Positions 1 to 11,764 of a stretch of 64,000 nucleotides of DNA are shown here, in pieces. The position numbers were made by a program, and so were the translations under genes. The DNA lies in NCBI RefSeq assembly GCF_022605725.1, contig NC_065556.1, forward strand, positions 2,914,001 to 2,978,000, given 5' to 3'. The notes under the pieces are model-generated. The model had not been told where the DNA came from. It was given only the letters and a program-made list of their open reading frames with translations, and did not search any database. Source of the stretch: Anthonomus grandis grandis. Lineage: Eukaryota > Arthropoda > Insecta > Coleoptera > Curculionidae. Each line of letters begins with the position of its first letter. Position 1 is the first letter of the stretch.

Positions 1-3000
1 ACAAAATGTCGACTGTTCTTTCTGATAACGGGATGGCTACAGGCTGGACAAGGAACTGACAACTGACCAGACAGTGACAGGTGACACTGGCAGTGAACTT
101 GTCACTCTCTCTCTTCGACACGATCTGACCCTGCCTCTTGGTGCAAACTACGCGGAGCCTCACTCTATCAAAATAGAAATTCCGCAATACCACAGCAAAA
201 TGATACTGCTCGGATACTAAAACATGGAAAACTAACAAAATTTTCCCAACGGGGCTACGAAATTCCAATTTTCCTCTTACGTCGCTCTGCCTGATTTATG
301 ACGCTCCGTCATCCGCCAAATGGAAACCAAACTTTAATGGAAAACAGCAACGCTGCCAAACCTCCACAACAACAAGTGTGTCAATAGTCATTACTGTCAA
401 TCACAGTCACTGTCAATCGGCTAGTAGGGTTAGAAACCAGATGTCAAGATGAAATATAGCAAGCAAAACTGGGGAGGCCAATTTCAAATCAATTAGGATA
501 CCTTGCCCAACATGATTCCGCTATAGAAGAAAGTATTTGTAAGTTTTCCTACACTAACGGATCACCATCTAAAAGGTCTTATTTACTCCACTCATAGCGC
601 AATCTGTGGCACAACAGCACCCTCTAGAAGTCCCTTCATACCCCAGACATATACCGGCCTCATAGAAACTCTTGACAAATAAATCAAAGGTCAGAAAGTT
701 CCCAACACCAGGTACATGAATAGGGATTAAGGAAACATAATACGACTAACTCCACAGAGGTGTGCTGATAGGATAGGGTAGGTAAATACATTCCTAAAAA
801 TAATCAAACCCCAAAAGCCTAAAAAAAATAAATTGCATTACTATCAAACCCCAAATTCCATTTATAAAACTGTAAATCACACAACCCTTTCAAGCCGATA
901 CCAAAACCCATAAACTTTTGCCCGAATTTATATGAAATCCCATGTTACATGCTTAGGGCAAAATCTGCATGTAACATAGTTACCACCGAGAAATCTTTTT
1001 ACGAGGTATTTTTTTATCAAAAAGAGCTCTACGAAAGCATGCTTCGTCAATGACGTTTGAGGTGGGACAACACGTTCTTGAAAAGCAAAAGGAAGTAACG
1101 ATGGTCAGAGTAGAAAACTTAATCCGCGTTAAAAAGGCCCTTTTGTTATAACAAAAGTATCGGATAATGAACGATATGAGGTTGAAGAGCTGCCTGGTTC
1201 TAAACGTTCCAGAAAAGCTTATAAGGGAATCCTTTACGAGGACGCCAAGAAAAGTCAGGTTACCGACTGTAATCATCTTGTATCGCCTCATCGCAACCAC
1301 AACATAGAAAGAAAAGGAATCTGACCTGATAAGAAAAACGCATGATGACGAATTCTTTTAGTGAATCACGGGGTCGGATAATTTTTATAAAAGGGGACAC
1401 AGTCATGAATATACGCGTTGCTGAGACATTTAGGCGTTTTATTAATTTTTCGGCCCCGAGACTTTTATAATTAGTTCACATTATTTACACCTGCGAAACC
1501 TAGCGAGAAACCTGACATAATTTCATCAGCAAACAAGTTGTCGCGTAATCATTTTTACATACGCCAACCGGTGACCTTCACGAAACTACCGCTATAAATA
1601 AAATTTTTGTCAAAACTAAAATATTTGCATCTGAGCCAAATGACATAATATTTTATTAGGCTGTTTTAGATTTCCAAGCCTGATGCGAATATGCGACTAA
1701 TTATGATCGATTCGGTGGATGCGCCCCGCTGTCCCAAAATAACTGCGACACGTTAAAATTAAAACATCCCGAGCTATTTTCGCTAGCAACATTTTTTTCA
1801 AATTATTTTGAATGGTTGCCAATAGATCTGTTGCCGTATTTATATTTTGATTAAAAGTACATAATTTCAAGGTTGTTATATTGAATAATCTTATGTACTG
1901 CTTACCTTTTAGTTCCTTTTCCGAGAATTCTTGTTTAATTGAAGAGCTCTGAAACAATGAAAAATATAAGATTATTAATCTTTAGGTGATTAATTGCTTG
2001 GTAAATATAACAATTTTAAAAATATAGGCTTTGTGTATACGAAATTACAATAAGCCAGAATCTGTTTTGTCTGAGTAAATATTTTGAAACATAATTTTTT
2101 ATTTTATACATCAACTTATAATGAAATAAAAATGTTGGTGCTGATAGAACTAATTTCTCAATAAATAGGAATTTATTCGCCATAAATTTTATCTTGCCAT
2201 TTCCTCTCCCTGGGGGAATATTGGCCTTGGCTTGATGATAGGACCTTACATCCAGAAAGCGCTGCCGGCGGTAAGTTAGCTATTGGTAGGACCAAAGTTT
2301 CGAAGAGATGTTACGAGTGGCTGAAACAAAAATGGAAGACGGCAACAGAAAAAATTGTTTTTGTCAAGTCAAAAAGGGGTGTAGAGCAAAAACTACTCTA
2401 TGTAGAAGATTGTAGATTATGTCAAAAAATAAGTTTTAAAAAACTATTAAAATTCTGAAAGTTTGAATCTCCTAGGTGCCGCCAATAATGAGTTATTAAG
2501 AAAAATAGAAAAAAATCGGTCAAAAAAGTATCAAAAAGAGGTTCATTATTGTTAATACAGCTTACCCTGTATGTAACCTAGCGCCAGGAGTAATATCTCT
2601 ATTTAAACTTAAAGGATTGAGCTTTCAAATAGTGCAAACAAAAAATAATTGTATTTGTATTAGAAAAAAATCATTACTGTAAAAAATCACTTTTTTTGGG
2701 AATTTTTTTACGTTCAAGCTCGTTTATGTCGTAAGGAGTTTCTTTTTGCACAGTTTGTTTCTAACCATCACGTAGCTTCATCTTTCGCACATAAAACGCT
2801 AAAAACCCGGAAAAAAAATCGCCATAGAACAAAAGTTATTAGCGTTTATGTGACCGAAAATCTCAATCAATTTATCTCGATGCATTCTTACAATACGCTT
2901 CGCGTATTGTAACAACCGTCAGTTTTATTACGAGTAAATTACAATAATAGCACGTGGAAAATCTACTGATCTAAAAGTGAGGAAGTATTATTTATCGGAA

Positions 3001-5740
3001 AAACAATGTTTCAATCGTGTTTAATATAATTAAGAAATATGGTAAATTTCCCAGTATTGAGGTTCACAGCAAAAGTTCAGGCCGCCGTTTAAAAATTGTT
3101 CCTCAAAAAGGCACTTATATAGATTATGCCTGAAAGAAGAAAAAAAAGGCTGGAAAAAAAAATCCTCAGCGTACTTTGCCGCAACTACTTGATAAATTGC
3201 AACAAATATGGGATTGTTTTCCATAAATTTTGTGAACGCCTAGTTGATACAATGCCTAATAGAGTTCAGGCTGTTAGTTAAGGTAAAGCCAACGTTAATG
3301 TTGTTCCAATATTAGCATTTTTCGATTATCAAAGATTTAATTAAATACTTATTACATAAAATATATAATTAAGCCGTAAAGATAATTCCATATATCCATC
3401 CATACAAAAGAATTTCGGTAAAATGGTATTTTCTTAGGAAAACCAACTGCTTCTTCCGACTTACACTTGTTACGGCATAAGTCCTGTATCTATCTAAATT
3501 TCTCACATTAACATGGTCTTAATTATAGCGCTGTTTCAACAAATCTTTAAAAATACCGCCATTAACCTCTACACACATTCTACTTCGTCTGCGAAGGGCC
3601 CCTATTCCTTTTCTAAGTGATTCCGGGCTTTCTTTGACAAAGACTGCCGCATTTCTAATGAGTCGAATTAGGGCCTCCCGAGTGTCGACTTTCACTTTTT
3701 ACACCTTATTTTTAATTCAGCCCCACAAACAGTACCCAAGTAACAATTTGCAGTCATCTAAGTTGAGATTACTTTTATTTTCGCTAGTTGCAACATTGTT
3801 TTCAGTGTTTCAGTCAATTTAGTTGGTTTTGCAACGACGTTTATTTTCGATCAAACTTCGACATACTGCACCTGTATCACAACTGTTGTAAAACTCTGAT
3901 ATTTTTACAACGTAATTTTTTACTAGAGATGGTAGCAGTAGTAATTTATACTTAAAACAACGAGGTGCAGACGTGTACAATTTTTCGAATCAAAAACCCA
4001 GTAAGAACAACGTTGCCTGATCGTTAGCGAATGGGTAATTCCCTGATCGTTTGTGTTAAGCATTTTTCGCTGTATTGTTGGCTTTTTAACATGTTTGAGT
4101 TTTAGGGATAAAGATGAAAAACAAAGGTAGAGAGAATAAGATAATATTCAATTCAACATAACCTATTTAATCTATATTTTTATTTTTATTATTAATTTTT
4201 TACTTGGAATTATTGGGATTTATTATTTTCGTTTTGCTTTAAAAATGAAGAGATATAAAGACTTTAAATGTTCTCCAACTTACTACAGACGCAAAAAAAA
4301 CTTGCAATTGAAACAAATATGCCTACAACCAGCTTACTTGAAGTTGATATGGATTATGTAGAATCAATGGAAGTGGTGGAAATGTGGTTTGTATTACATA
4401 TTTAAAGTTTAAAATATTGGGTTTACTTCTGGTAAATGGTTTGCTTCATGGTTCCTATATTCTACTTTATAGTCTTTACATAAGATACTAACCAGTTTGA
4501 AAACAATGGTAAATTTTAGAAAGTTCTATTTTTTAGGATTTATATAGCAGCAGCTGCAGCAATGAGAACTTAGAATGTAATATTAACATTACATTTTGAA
4601 TTTATATTTTTCGAAGAGCTTATGAATTTTATTGTAAAAGTTAAAGTTTTTGTTTATAAAAGTTTGCAAAAAAAAGGTACTGCTTACGCGCAACAAACTG
4701 CAAACAATAATTGAAATATTAAAATTTTAGGTTAGGTCCATCCGTTCTTCCTCTTGCTTCAGGCCAACCAGGGATATGTTCCGTTTATAAATTAAGTGCT
4801 TGCAAATCTTTCAAAACGGTTATTTTACCCATATAATTCACTATATTAAACTACATACAAAATAAATATTAATAAGAACTTTGGATTTTGGATTAACAGT
4901 CCTTGTCAAATCAGTCAGATGTATTAATGGTCCGTCCACATTTAGTCTGTGAACGTCCAAATAGTTTAGATTTTTTCTTTTTATAATATTTATTTGTTTT
5001 CCTCCCCAAATTAAAACTACCATTTCAATTAATTTAATTTTCTCCTTTATTACCAAGTTAATTAATATTTTCTAAGTCTTAACAACAACAAATCTACGCG
5101 TGTACGATAGCCTTTAAATTTCTGAATTCCTTTGGTTTGTGCTGAACGGAGACCAAAGAGAAGACGACTTCCTTGTTAGCACTTGATCATCGCGCATTGA
5201 TTCCAGTGTCGTGATCTATACATTTTTTCCGCAACTGTTGTCTTAATCTTAACGCATCACAGATCGTGATTTACTTATCAAACCCGCAACCACTCTTAGT
5301 GATTAAACCCGAATTAGAAGACCCAAGAAGTCCAGAGCAGGCCTGCTGAAGCCGGATACAGACACCTTAAGGTAAGGATCTTTAAAGGCTGGTTTTTCGA
5401 CCTTTCCACATTTACTTTTATTCACACAAATACAGTCCACTTTAAATCTCTCACTGAATTGTCTAAGTCCACCTTGTGCTTAAATAAAAAATATAAGTCA
5501 CAATTTTAATTAAAACAAAAAAAAATTGGTTTTCTAAACGACCACAATTAAAAAGGTTGTATTTTTAGAGTACCTGCCTACTGGAGTTATCTATTAGTTT
5601 ATTATTAAAAAAATAATTAATTTTTCTGTCGTTATGGCGTCTATCCGTCCAAAAATCAATAACTCTAAAAACGTTTAGAAAGTTAATCGGTAGTCACTGC
5701 GTAACGTTGAGACAACCAAAAAAATCTCTTTCAAATTGGT
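1..5740. other. AT-rich stretch with no supported gene
   Basis: No open frame here shows a recognisable domain. The short frames (under about 110 codons) look like chance. 340-420 is rich in short repeats of the form TCACTGTCAAT. 5330-5380 ends in a splice-donor-like AAG|GTAAGG but has no coding context. I see only the small hairpin listed separately. Confidence 0.6.
2888..2912. repeat. Perfect 11-bp hairpin
   Basis: TTACAATACGC is followed by a 3-nt spacer and its exact reverse complement. No flanking poly-T tract or gene gives it a role. It may be an old MITE core or a chance palindrome. Confidence 0.5.
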
Positions 5741-5760
5741 GTAAGACGGGGTTGTCTCTA

Positions 5761-5871
5761 CGGTTAGCATTTTTACGTTTCCTGGACCGTGATCGCAACT
5801 GGTTGCGCTAACAGTCTAGGAAATGTAATGCGCATCCATGAACTCCATTCCCTACACAGTGTGTGCAACAA
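5761..5871 (+). repeat. Left terminal inverted repeat of the MULE-like element
   Basis: Reverse-complement match to 8509-8615 with scattered mismatches. It contains a near-perfect palindrome at 5778-5823 (TTTCCTGGAC...GTCTAGGAAA) with about 20-bp arms and almost no loop, so each end can fold back on itself as well as pair with the other end. Confidence 0.8.
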
Positions 5872-6349
5872 AGTAATGCTTACATTGATTGGTATTATAT
5901 AATTTAATGTAGGTCACAAAGGTGACAAAAAATAGATTATTTATACTGTTTTATTGTTATTTATTTACTTATTGTAGAATATTAGCAAAACAGCATAGTA
6001 ACACAAGAAAAAATAATATTATTTTATGGTAACGTTCGTTATTAAGCTAATTTTAATTTATTATTTAACAGAAGAATAATAATTGTAAAAATATGTATAC
6101 ATATTTGTATACATATTGTATGCAATATGTATACATATGGTGGCCACAAAATTAAAAACACTCCAATGTTTTAAAAAATATAATAGACCTCTGTAAAACA
6201 CGTCAACTAAGAATTATTGGATTGAAGTTTCTAAATGCGCTATTAGTTCTTTAATAATTGCTAGAGTAATATATTTTATTACAATTTCAGGGTGTTTCTA
6301 ATTTTATGACTACGACTTGTACATAATGAGGTACAGGCAGTAAAAAATA

Positions 6350-8409
6350 TTATTTATTATGTTCTATATATATATATTGCCGTGCAATAGAAGTAGGTGG
6401 CTTTTTTATCTTTCTCGTTCTTTTAAAATTACACATGCCTGTGCAAATATTAGTAAACGAGTCAACATTTTCGATATTTTCAATTTTTTTATTAAGCTTA
6501 GAAATGTGTTCTAGCATAAATCTAGATTGATTCCCTTGAGCAAAATTATAAAAGTTGTTTAGATTTAATTTAAGTTTTGATAGCTGCATCTGGTATTCAG
6601 CAGAGAATTCATTATCATCTGAGGTAGGTTCTATTATTTCATCTGATATAGGTTCAGCTATATCATTTGCTTCCATTGACTTGTTGAACTTGACTTGTTG
6701 CTTTTTTTGTTATCATCATTATTTGTTAAATCATTATCCATTCCCATGAAAAAAGAATTGTCTACTCCACTACCTAAAGCTAATTTCGCTAAATCAACGC
6801 GGTTGGATAAATCAAATCAGGAGCTTGCGATAGATTTGCACCACTATTGTAAACTGCGCACAAATGTTTACAAAATTTTCCCCTGCTCCATCTGGACAAT
6901 CACATTGCTATGTTTGAATGTTAACAGTATATAACATATGTTCGTCGAACTCAGAATTAACAGTATATTCAAAGTCGCTTACTTTAGTAGCATTTATTGT
7001 GGTACATTTATTGGCCAATTTCTTGAAATAAATTTGAAGTGACATTTTTCTAGAACTCGCAGAAGAAATCAATTTTTGTTGGTAAAATTATTCCATATAA
7101 TAAATAATAAAATCTACCAAAGACATAGAATTAAAAGCTTTACATTTCTTCAGGATTAGGTCTTTAAAAATACGTATGGAGACTTCTACTATATTATTCG
7201 TATTGTGGCCCCTAGTTGTCAGGTCAGTCTGAAAGCAATAGCACCATTCTGAATTTCATTTCTTTTCCACATTTCTTTGAAATAGTTTAAGAATAATGGA
7301 TATTTTTTGGATAGTTGGCTGCTGCATAATTCGTCTTTGAATAGATTAGACACAATTATATTTTTTGCGTATAGAGCATCACGAAATTTTTGCATAAGAG
7401 GACGTCGATCTGTTTTTTCAATTCCATGTGACTGGTCCTACAGCCAGCGCCATACAGCTTGCATCACATGAAAAGTGCAGAGTAATGTAGTTGACATAGT
7501 AAATATAGCGTAAAGCGCATTTATTTCTGCAATTAAATCATCCATCATAAATACAGCAGGTGCCTCTTTACCAGAAAACCCATCACATATCAGGACTTCT
7601 CTAAGTTTTTGAAAACAAAATTCATATACTTGTGTTTGATAACTGTGGATCACACAGCCGAGAGGTACACCACCAACTTTAGCAGCACAAAAAAGGCTTC
7701 GCTGGGCGTCATTCCTTTATTAAAATACTTGACAAAGCAATCTTTTGTAGCTGAGGTTGCTCTTAAATAACTATAGGATTCTGCCACCGACACCCTGTGG
7801 CTATGCTTAAAATATACCTAAAATTCCAACATAACAGAATTAAACCCTAGAAATACGGGGGACAAAACAGCTATCAATATAAAAATCTTCAAGATTTAAA
7901 GTATTATTTTAGTTTACTATTTATTAACAGTCATAACTTAATTAATTGTAGGAATAGCACTTATAACTTATCTCGATAATGGCATTTAGACCCTCCTTAA
8001 GCAAATGGTCCCTGCATCTTGAAAATTTGTTTTCTTTTTTAACCCTAATGAATATTTTCGCGCCGCAGTTCCTATTTCTTACGCTGCTTGTTTCTCTTTC
8101 TTTATTTTTGGCATTATGTTGACAAACTCAATCTTTTCGATATTGCAGTTTTTTTATTTTAGGATATGTTCTGTTTACAATCCATTCTGTGCAAGTAGTT
8201 CTAGAAAAGTTGTTGATCCATTTTTTCGCAGTAATATTAAGATCTTGTTCGATGCTGGTTCGTAGGATAAGTGTCGATTCGTCGGATTTAATTACTCTAA
8301 TATTCGAATCAAATGTCTTTATAAATTCAATCATATTGTCTGTTGTGTCTTGATTCATATTGCACAGCCTATATCTATCACAATCACAAAACACAACTAA
8401 TAAATACAC
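6350..8409 (-). pseudogene. MULE-type transposase, fragmented
   Basis: Three minus-strand blocks in transposase order. 8409-8128 is the N-terminal block, ending in WIVNRTYPKIKKLQYRKD, typical of the region before the catalytic domain in insect MULE/SWIM proteins. 7653-7438 contains VFMMDDLIAEINAL and TTLLCTFHVMQAVWRWL, the conserved Asp-rich and CxFHxxQAVWRWL signature of the MULE DDE domain. 7800-7680 still reads GMTPSEA in another frame. 6676-6350 is the C-terminal block, ending in a basic KPPTSIARQ-type tail. Missing sequence and frame changes between blocks make this a pseudogene. The family call rests on remembered motifs, not a search. Confidence 0.7.
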
Positions 8410-8508
8410 GAAAAACCCTTCTGGCTTGCACGTGGGCGACTCAAAACGCTTTTACTTACTTAGTTACGGAAGCGCACTGACACGGGCCAGAATAAGAAAT
8501 TCGCCACG

Positions 8509-8615
8509 TTGCACACGCTGTGTAGGGAACGGAGTTCATCGATGCGCATTACATTTCCTAGACTGTTAGGGCAACCAGTAGCGTTCACGGTCTAGGAAAC
8601 GTAAACATGCCTACG
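8509..8615 (-). repeat. Right terminal inverted repeat of the MULE-like element
   Basis: Mirror of the left repeat. The internal palindrome lies at 8554-8599 (TTTCCTAGAC...GTCTAGGAAA). The inner edge holds GTTGCACACGCTGTGTAGGG, matching the left repeat near 5871. Confidence 0.8.
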
Positions 8616-8639
8616 GTTAAGACGTAACAATGCAACGTT

Positions 8640-9316
8640 GCGTTGCAATTTGCAACGTTGTCGCATCGAAAAATTGCTAATCGGATAGTCCAATGGTGTG
8701 AGGTCTGGAAATCTCGGAGGTCAGCTAATAGGACCACGCGCCCAATCCCATCCGCCTGGAAACTCTTCGTCGAAATATTGCTTGACCTGATCAGCAAAAT
8801 GTGCAGGTGCATTCTGATGTTTAGAGAAACTTCCTCTAATAATGCTTTTAACTCATTTCGCAAAAAAAAAAAGTTTACTCCTGTAGCGCAATTTTCTAAA
8901 TGTGGGTCAATTGAGGAACTATCGACCATAACACGCTACACGTTTACCAGAAACTTGAATTGAAAATTAATTTCGACTGTTGCGTGTGTATTTTAATCTT
9001 ATAGTTGTGACTATTATTGATGCGATCAGTGGGTGAATGTTGCCTTATCGGTAAAAAGTATGCGCGATACAACAAAAATGGTTCCAATGAATCCAACCAC
9101 AAAATTGCATACGCCTAAAGCAATCTTCCAGTTGTAGGTCCTGTACATGGTATGGATATAGGCCTTGCTCGTAGAGAGTGTGTTGATTACTCTTTTCTGT
9201 GGAATGACCAATTGAGCAATTCTTCGTGAGCTGATCGTTGCATCATTTTCTACCCAATTTAAAAGATTTTCTACTTCTTTTAAAACTTCTCGAGTAACTC
9301 GTTCAGATCTTAGCAT
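8640..9316 (-). pseudogene. Tc1/mariner-like (DD41D-type) transposase remnant
   Basis: Minus strand 9316-9026 reads REVLKEVENLLNWVENDATI then SSRRIAQLVIPQKRVINTL, a helix-turn-helix block, and ends SRILFTDKATFTH, where FTDEATF is the first catalytic Asp region of this family. 8850-8640 keeps a degraded version of the block that in related proteins reads GRWIGR..P..WPPRSPDLTPLDFF. The part between is rearranged and the second Asp is not seen. Same broad family as the element at 32721-34577. The neighbouring Harbinger inserted about 30 bp from its N-terminal end. Confidence 0.6.
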
Positions 9317-9345
9317 CTTCCATTACCTAGGCAATTAAGATATAA

Positions 9346-9363
9346 GGCCGGTCGCACATTGGA
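9346..9363 (+). repeat. Left TIR of Harbinger element
   Basis: Starts GGCCGGTCGCACATTGGA directly after the TAA target duplication. Matches the right end at 16 of 18 positions. Confidence 0.9.
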
Positions 9364-9412
9364 TACGCATTTGTATCGTACGTAAATGTACGATGCTAGT
9401 CGTACGAATTAA

Positions 9413-11174
9413 GTGCGCACACTGAATACGTTTTTTCCGTCAAATAAGATAGGGGATAAGCAGTGTTTCGGTGAAATTGTATTTATTAGACCCTCTTACT
9501 TTTTATTTGTTTTGTTTGGAATTTGTAGCGTAATGAACCTATACCTTCAAGATAATTCTCTTCTAATTCGAAGACTACGGAGACATCGTCACTATCGAAC
9601 CGAATGGGTGCGTGACATATATTTGAAAAGAGAGGAATTCGGTGAATTTCATCATATTATGGAAGACTAATCTAATGACCAATTACTGTATCATGGTTAT
9701 ACACGTATGAAGAAAGAAACTTTTAAATATATTCTGAACATTATCAGACCTAAGGTGACTAAATACAGTAATTTTCTCGACACAATATCACCCGAAAATC
9801 GATTAATTGTAACTTTGAGGTAAGGAAGTAAAATATAGTTCTTTTATTCATACTTTTTTATTCAAAACATAACTTACTTATTATATTAATAAGTAAATTA
9901 TGTGTTTGGATTAAATTGCATACTGAGGGAGAGCACCTGTTGAGAATTGTGGATAAATATATTCTTGCGATAGTCCTTGTGCTGAATTATACAGACATAC
10001 TGAGATCAACATTAAACTGGGTCGAGTCACTAGATTGATCAATCACTACCACAGGAGGTACAGCATTTTGTTCGTCTATAAGAACTTGTTGCAATTTTGA
10101 TCTTAACATTAATTAACGATGATTGGGGATATCTTTTAAAAACGGCAGAAGGCTCATTAGAACTTCTTTATCAGAACTGTTCCAAGTGTCTGGCACGCTA
10201 CTTTTAAGCTCCCTTTTACACATTGTACTTCGAAGAAATAGCAGAAGCTGAAAATATGGCCATTTGGAATCGGGATCTGAAGTACTTGCTTGGCCAGATT
10301 TTTTGTTGCTGACTTTTTTGAGCTCCTTCCCAAAAGTATCTTGTAGACCTCGCCATTTCTTTTTTAACTCGTCAACTGAAAAATAAAATAAAATTTGTCT
10401 TTTATTACAGGTACCTAGTGACAGGTTCATCTTTCAAGACTTGGATATTCATTTAGAATTTCAGACAATACTGTTCGTTGTATTGTACATGAAACTTGTA
10501 ACGTTATTTGGGAAAATCTTTCCGATATTCATATGAAGTTTCCATCAAATGAAAATATGGTTAATATATCTAATGACTTTTGGACAAAATGGAGGTTTCC
10601 TAATTGTTCTGGGAGCATTGACGGTAAACATATACGGATAAACGCACCAGCGCACTCTGGCAGCATGTTTCGTAATTATAAATCATTTTTCTCAATTGTG
10701 TTGCAAGCTGTTGTAGATGCAAACTACAGATTTATTACTATAGATGTGGGAGCCTATGGCAAAGAGAATGACGGTGGAATATTCTCTCATTCAAATCTCT
10801 CAAGACAATTGGAAAATGGTGCTCTCAACGCAAGCCAGGAAAAAGTATTACAAGGCACTAATATAGCTTTGCCTCACTTCTTAGTTGGTGATGAAGCTTA
10901 CCTGTTAAAGACATATCTCATGCGTCCCTATCCCCAAAGAAATTTGGAACCGGAAGAAGAAATATTTAACAAACGCCTAACAAATGCAAGGCAAGTTATT
11001 AAGTGTGCCTTTGGTATTCTGAGCAGCAAATGGAGATTATTATTAAAAGCAATTGAAGTAAATCCCGATCGTGCTGATGTCATAATAAAATGTATATGTT
11101 TACTTCATAACGTTATAATTGATAAGGAAGGTTTTTATGATTTGAAAACGGAAAACACCATTGCCACAAAATAA
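9413..11174 (+). pseudogene. Harbinger DDE transposase (HARBI1-like), one stop and one frameshift
   Basis: Exon 1 runs to 9819 and ends PENRLIVTLR at donor AG|GTAAGG. Exon 2 starts at 10411 after TTTTATTACAG and continues RYLVTGSS; the junction phase fits. The catalytic half is intact from about 10442: FRISDNTV, then GSIDGKHIRI (first Asp), HFLVGDEAYLL (second Asp), RQVIKCAFGILSSKWR (Glu-equivalent helix region, partly altered) and LHNVIID. Lesions are an in-frame TAA at 9668-9670 after FHHIMED and a 1-nt frame change near 10440 between TGSSFK and GYSFRIS. The intron (9820-10410) contains exon 2 of the opposite-strand MADF gene. The start codon is uncertain: 9413 is simply the first Met in frame. 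Confidence 0.85.
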
Positions 11175-11513
11175 AATAAAAACAGATTCATGACTGCAGG
11201 AGAGAATAGAACCACAACGAGAGCCAACAACATCAGGGATGCACTTAAAAATTATTTTGCTCGTAACACTTAAAGAAATAATTATAATATAAATAACTAA
11301 ACTAATATAATTTAACTTAATCATTAAAACTGTTAATTTATCTGTTAATTATTAATAGCCGTATTAATAAATTTACTTACCAGATATTTTCATTTCTGTG
11401 GATATTTCTAGCCATGCCTTGCGCTGAAGATCTCGTAAGTGATAACTTAAATCTTTCTGATCCCACAAACATTTGTGATTGTAAACCACGTTAATTAGTT
11501 TTTCTACATCCAT
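10113..11513 (-). CDS. Harbinger MADF/Myb-like accessory protein (two exons)
   Basis: Exon 1 is complement(11381..11513), beginning MDVEKLINVVYNH and ending EMKIS plus one base at donor G|GTAAGT. Exon 2 is complement(10113..10375) after TTTATTTTTCAG and continues VDELKKKWRGLQDTFGKEL. The joined frame is 131 codons without a stop. W-D-Q-K-D, A-W-L-E-I and K-K-W-R-G-L-Q-D are hallmarks of the three-helix MADF DNA-binding domain. In Harbinger elements this partner binds DNA and helps import the transposase. Its 1-kb intron (10376-11380) contains exon 2 of the transposase on the other strand. Splicing is inferred from sites and domain continuity, not transcripts. Confidence 0.8.
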
Positions 11514-11743
11514 GTCTATATATTTTATTTAATTAATGTAATAAACGCACGAAAAATCCCAACAGGTTTGGATTGACTTCGGACGTCGGAATTAGACGTA
11601 CAGATACGTACGATTAATTCGGATCCAGTCTGCGCGCTCAAACCTCTTTTATCTATGTGCGCGCTGTCGTAATACTTAAAAGGTTGGGATCGTTTAAGCG
11701 TGTACGTACGTATTCGCACGAGTAAACTTCGTACGAAAACGCG

Positions 11744-11761
11744 TGCAGTGTGCGACCGGCC
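11744..11761 (-). repeat. Right TIR of Harbinger element
   Basis: TGCAGTGTGCGACCGGCC, immediately followed by TAA. Inverse of the left end. Confidence 0.9.
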
Positions 11762-11764
11762 TAA

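Larger units (their letters stand above)
5751..8630 (-). mobile_element. MULE-like DNA transposon (degraded)
   Basis: Two inverted repeats of about 110 bp (5761-5871 and 8509-8615) enclose minus-strand pieces of a MULE/SWIM-type transposase. The inverted copies share GTTTCCT(A/G)GACCGTGA and TCTAGGAAATGTAATGCGCAT, then CTACACAG(C/T)GTGTGCAAC. The exact outer edge and the 9-bp duplication expected for MULEs could not be fixed: similarity fades outside 5761 and 8615. Interior length is about 2.6 kb. The coding pieces carry frameshifts, so the copy is inactive. Confidence 0.7.
9346..11761 (+). mobile_element. PIF/Harbinger transposon, near complete (2416 bp)
   Basis: The ends are GGCCGGTCGCACATTGG on the left and the inverse of GGCCGGTCGCACACTGC on the right, flanked by TAA on both sides (9343-9345, 11762-11764), the target preference expected for Harbinger. 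It carries the standard two genes of the superfamily: a DDE transposase (+) and a MADF/Myb-like partner (-). Subterminal DNA on both sides is dense in CGTACG-type palindromes (9375-9410 and 11590-11730), probable binding sites for the MADF protein. Only the transposase is broken. Confidence 0.9.

Noticed and set aside
980..1300. 106-codon frame near the left edge as a host gene
   Set aside because: No domain, no splice-site support, composition like surrounding noncoding DNA.
3634..3822. 62-codon plus-strand frame with a hydrophobic end
   Set aside because: Short, no start context or homology, and chance length for this composition.
6091..6135. ATGTATACAT palindrome cluster as a regulatory array
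   Set aside because: It is a short AT/TATA-type simple repeat inside a dead MULE with no gene nearby to control.
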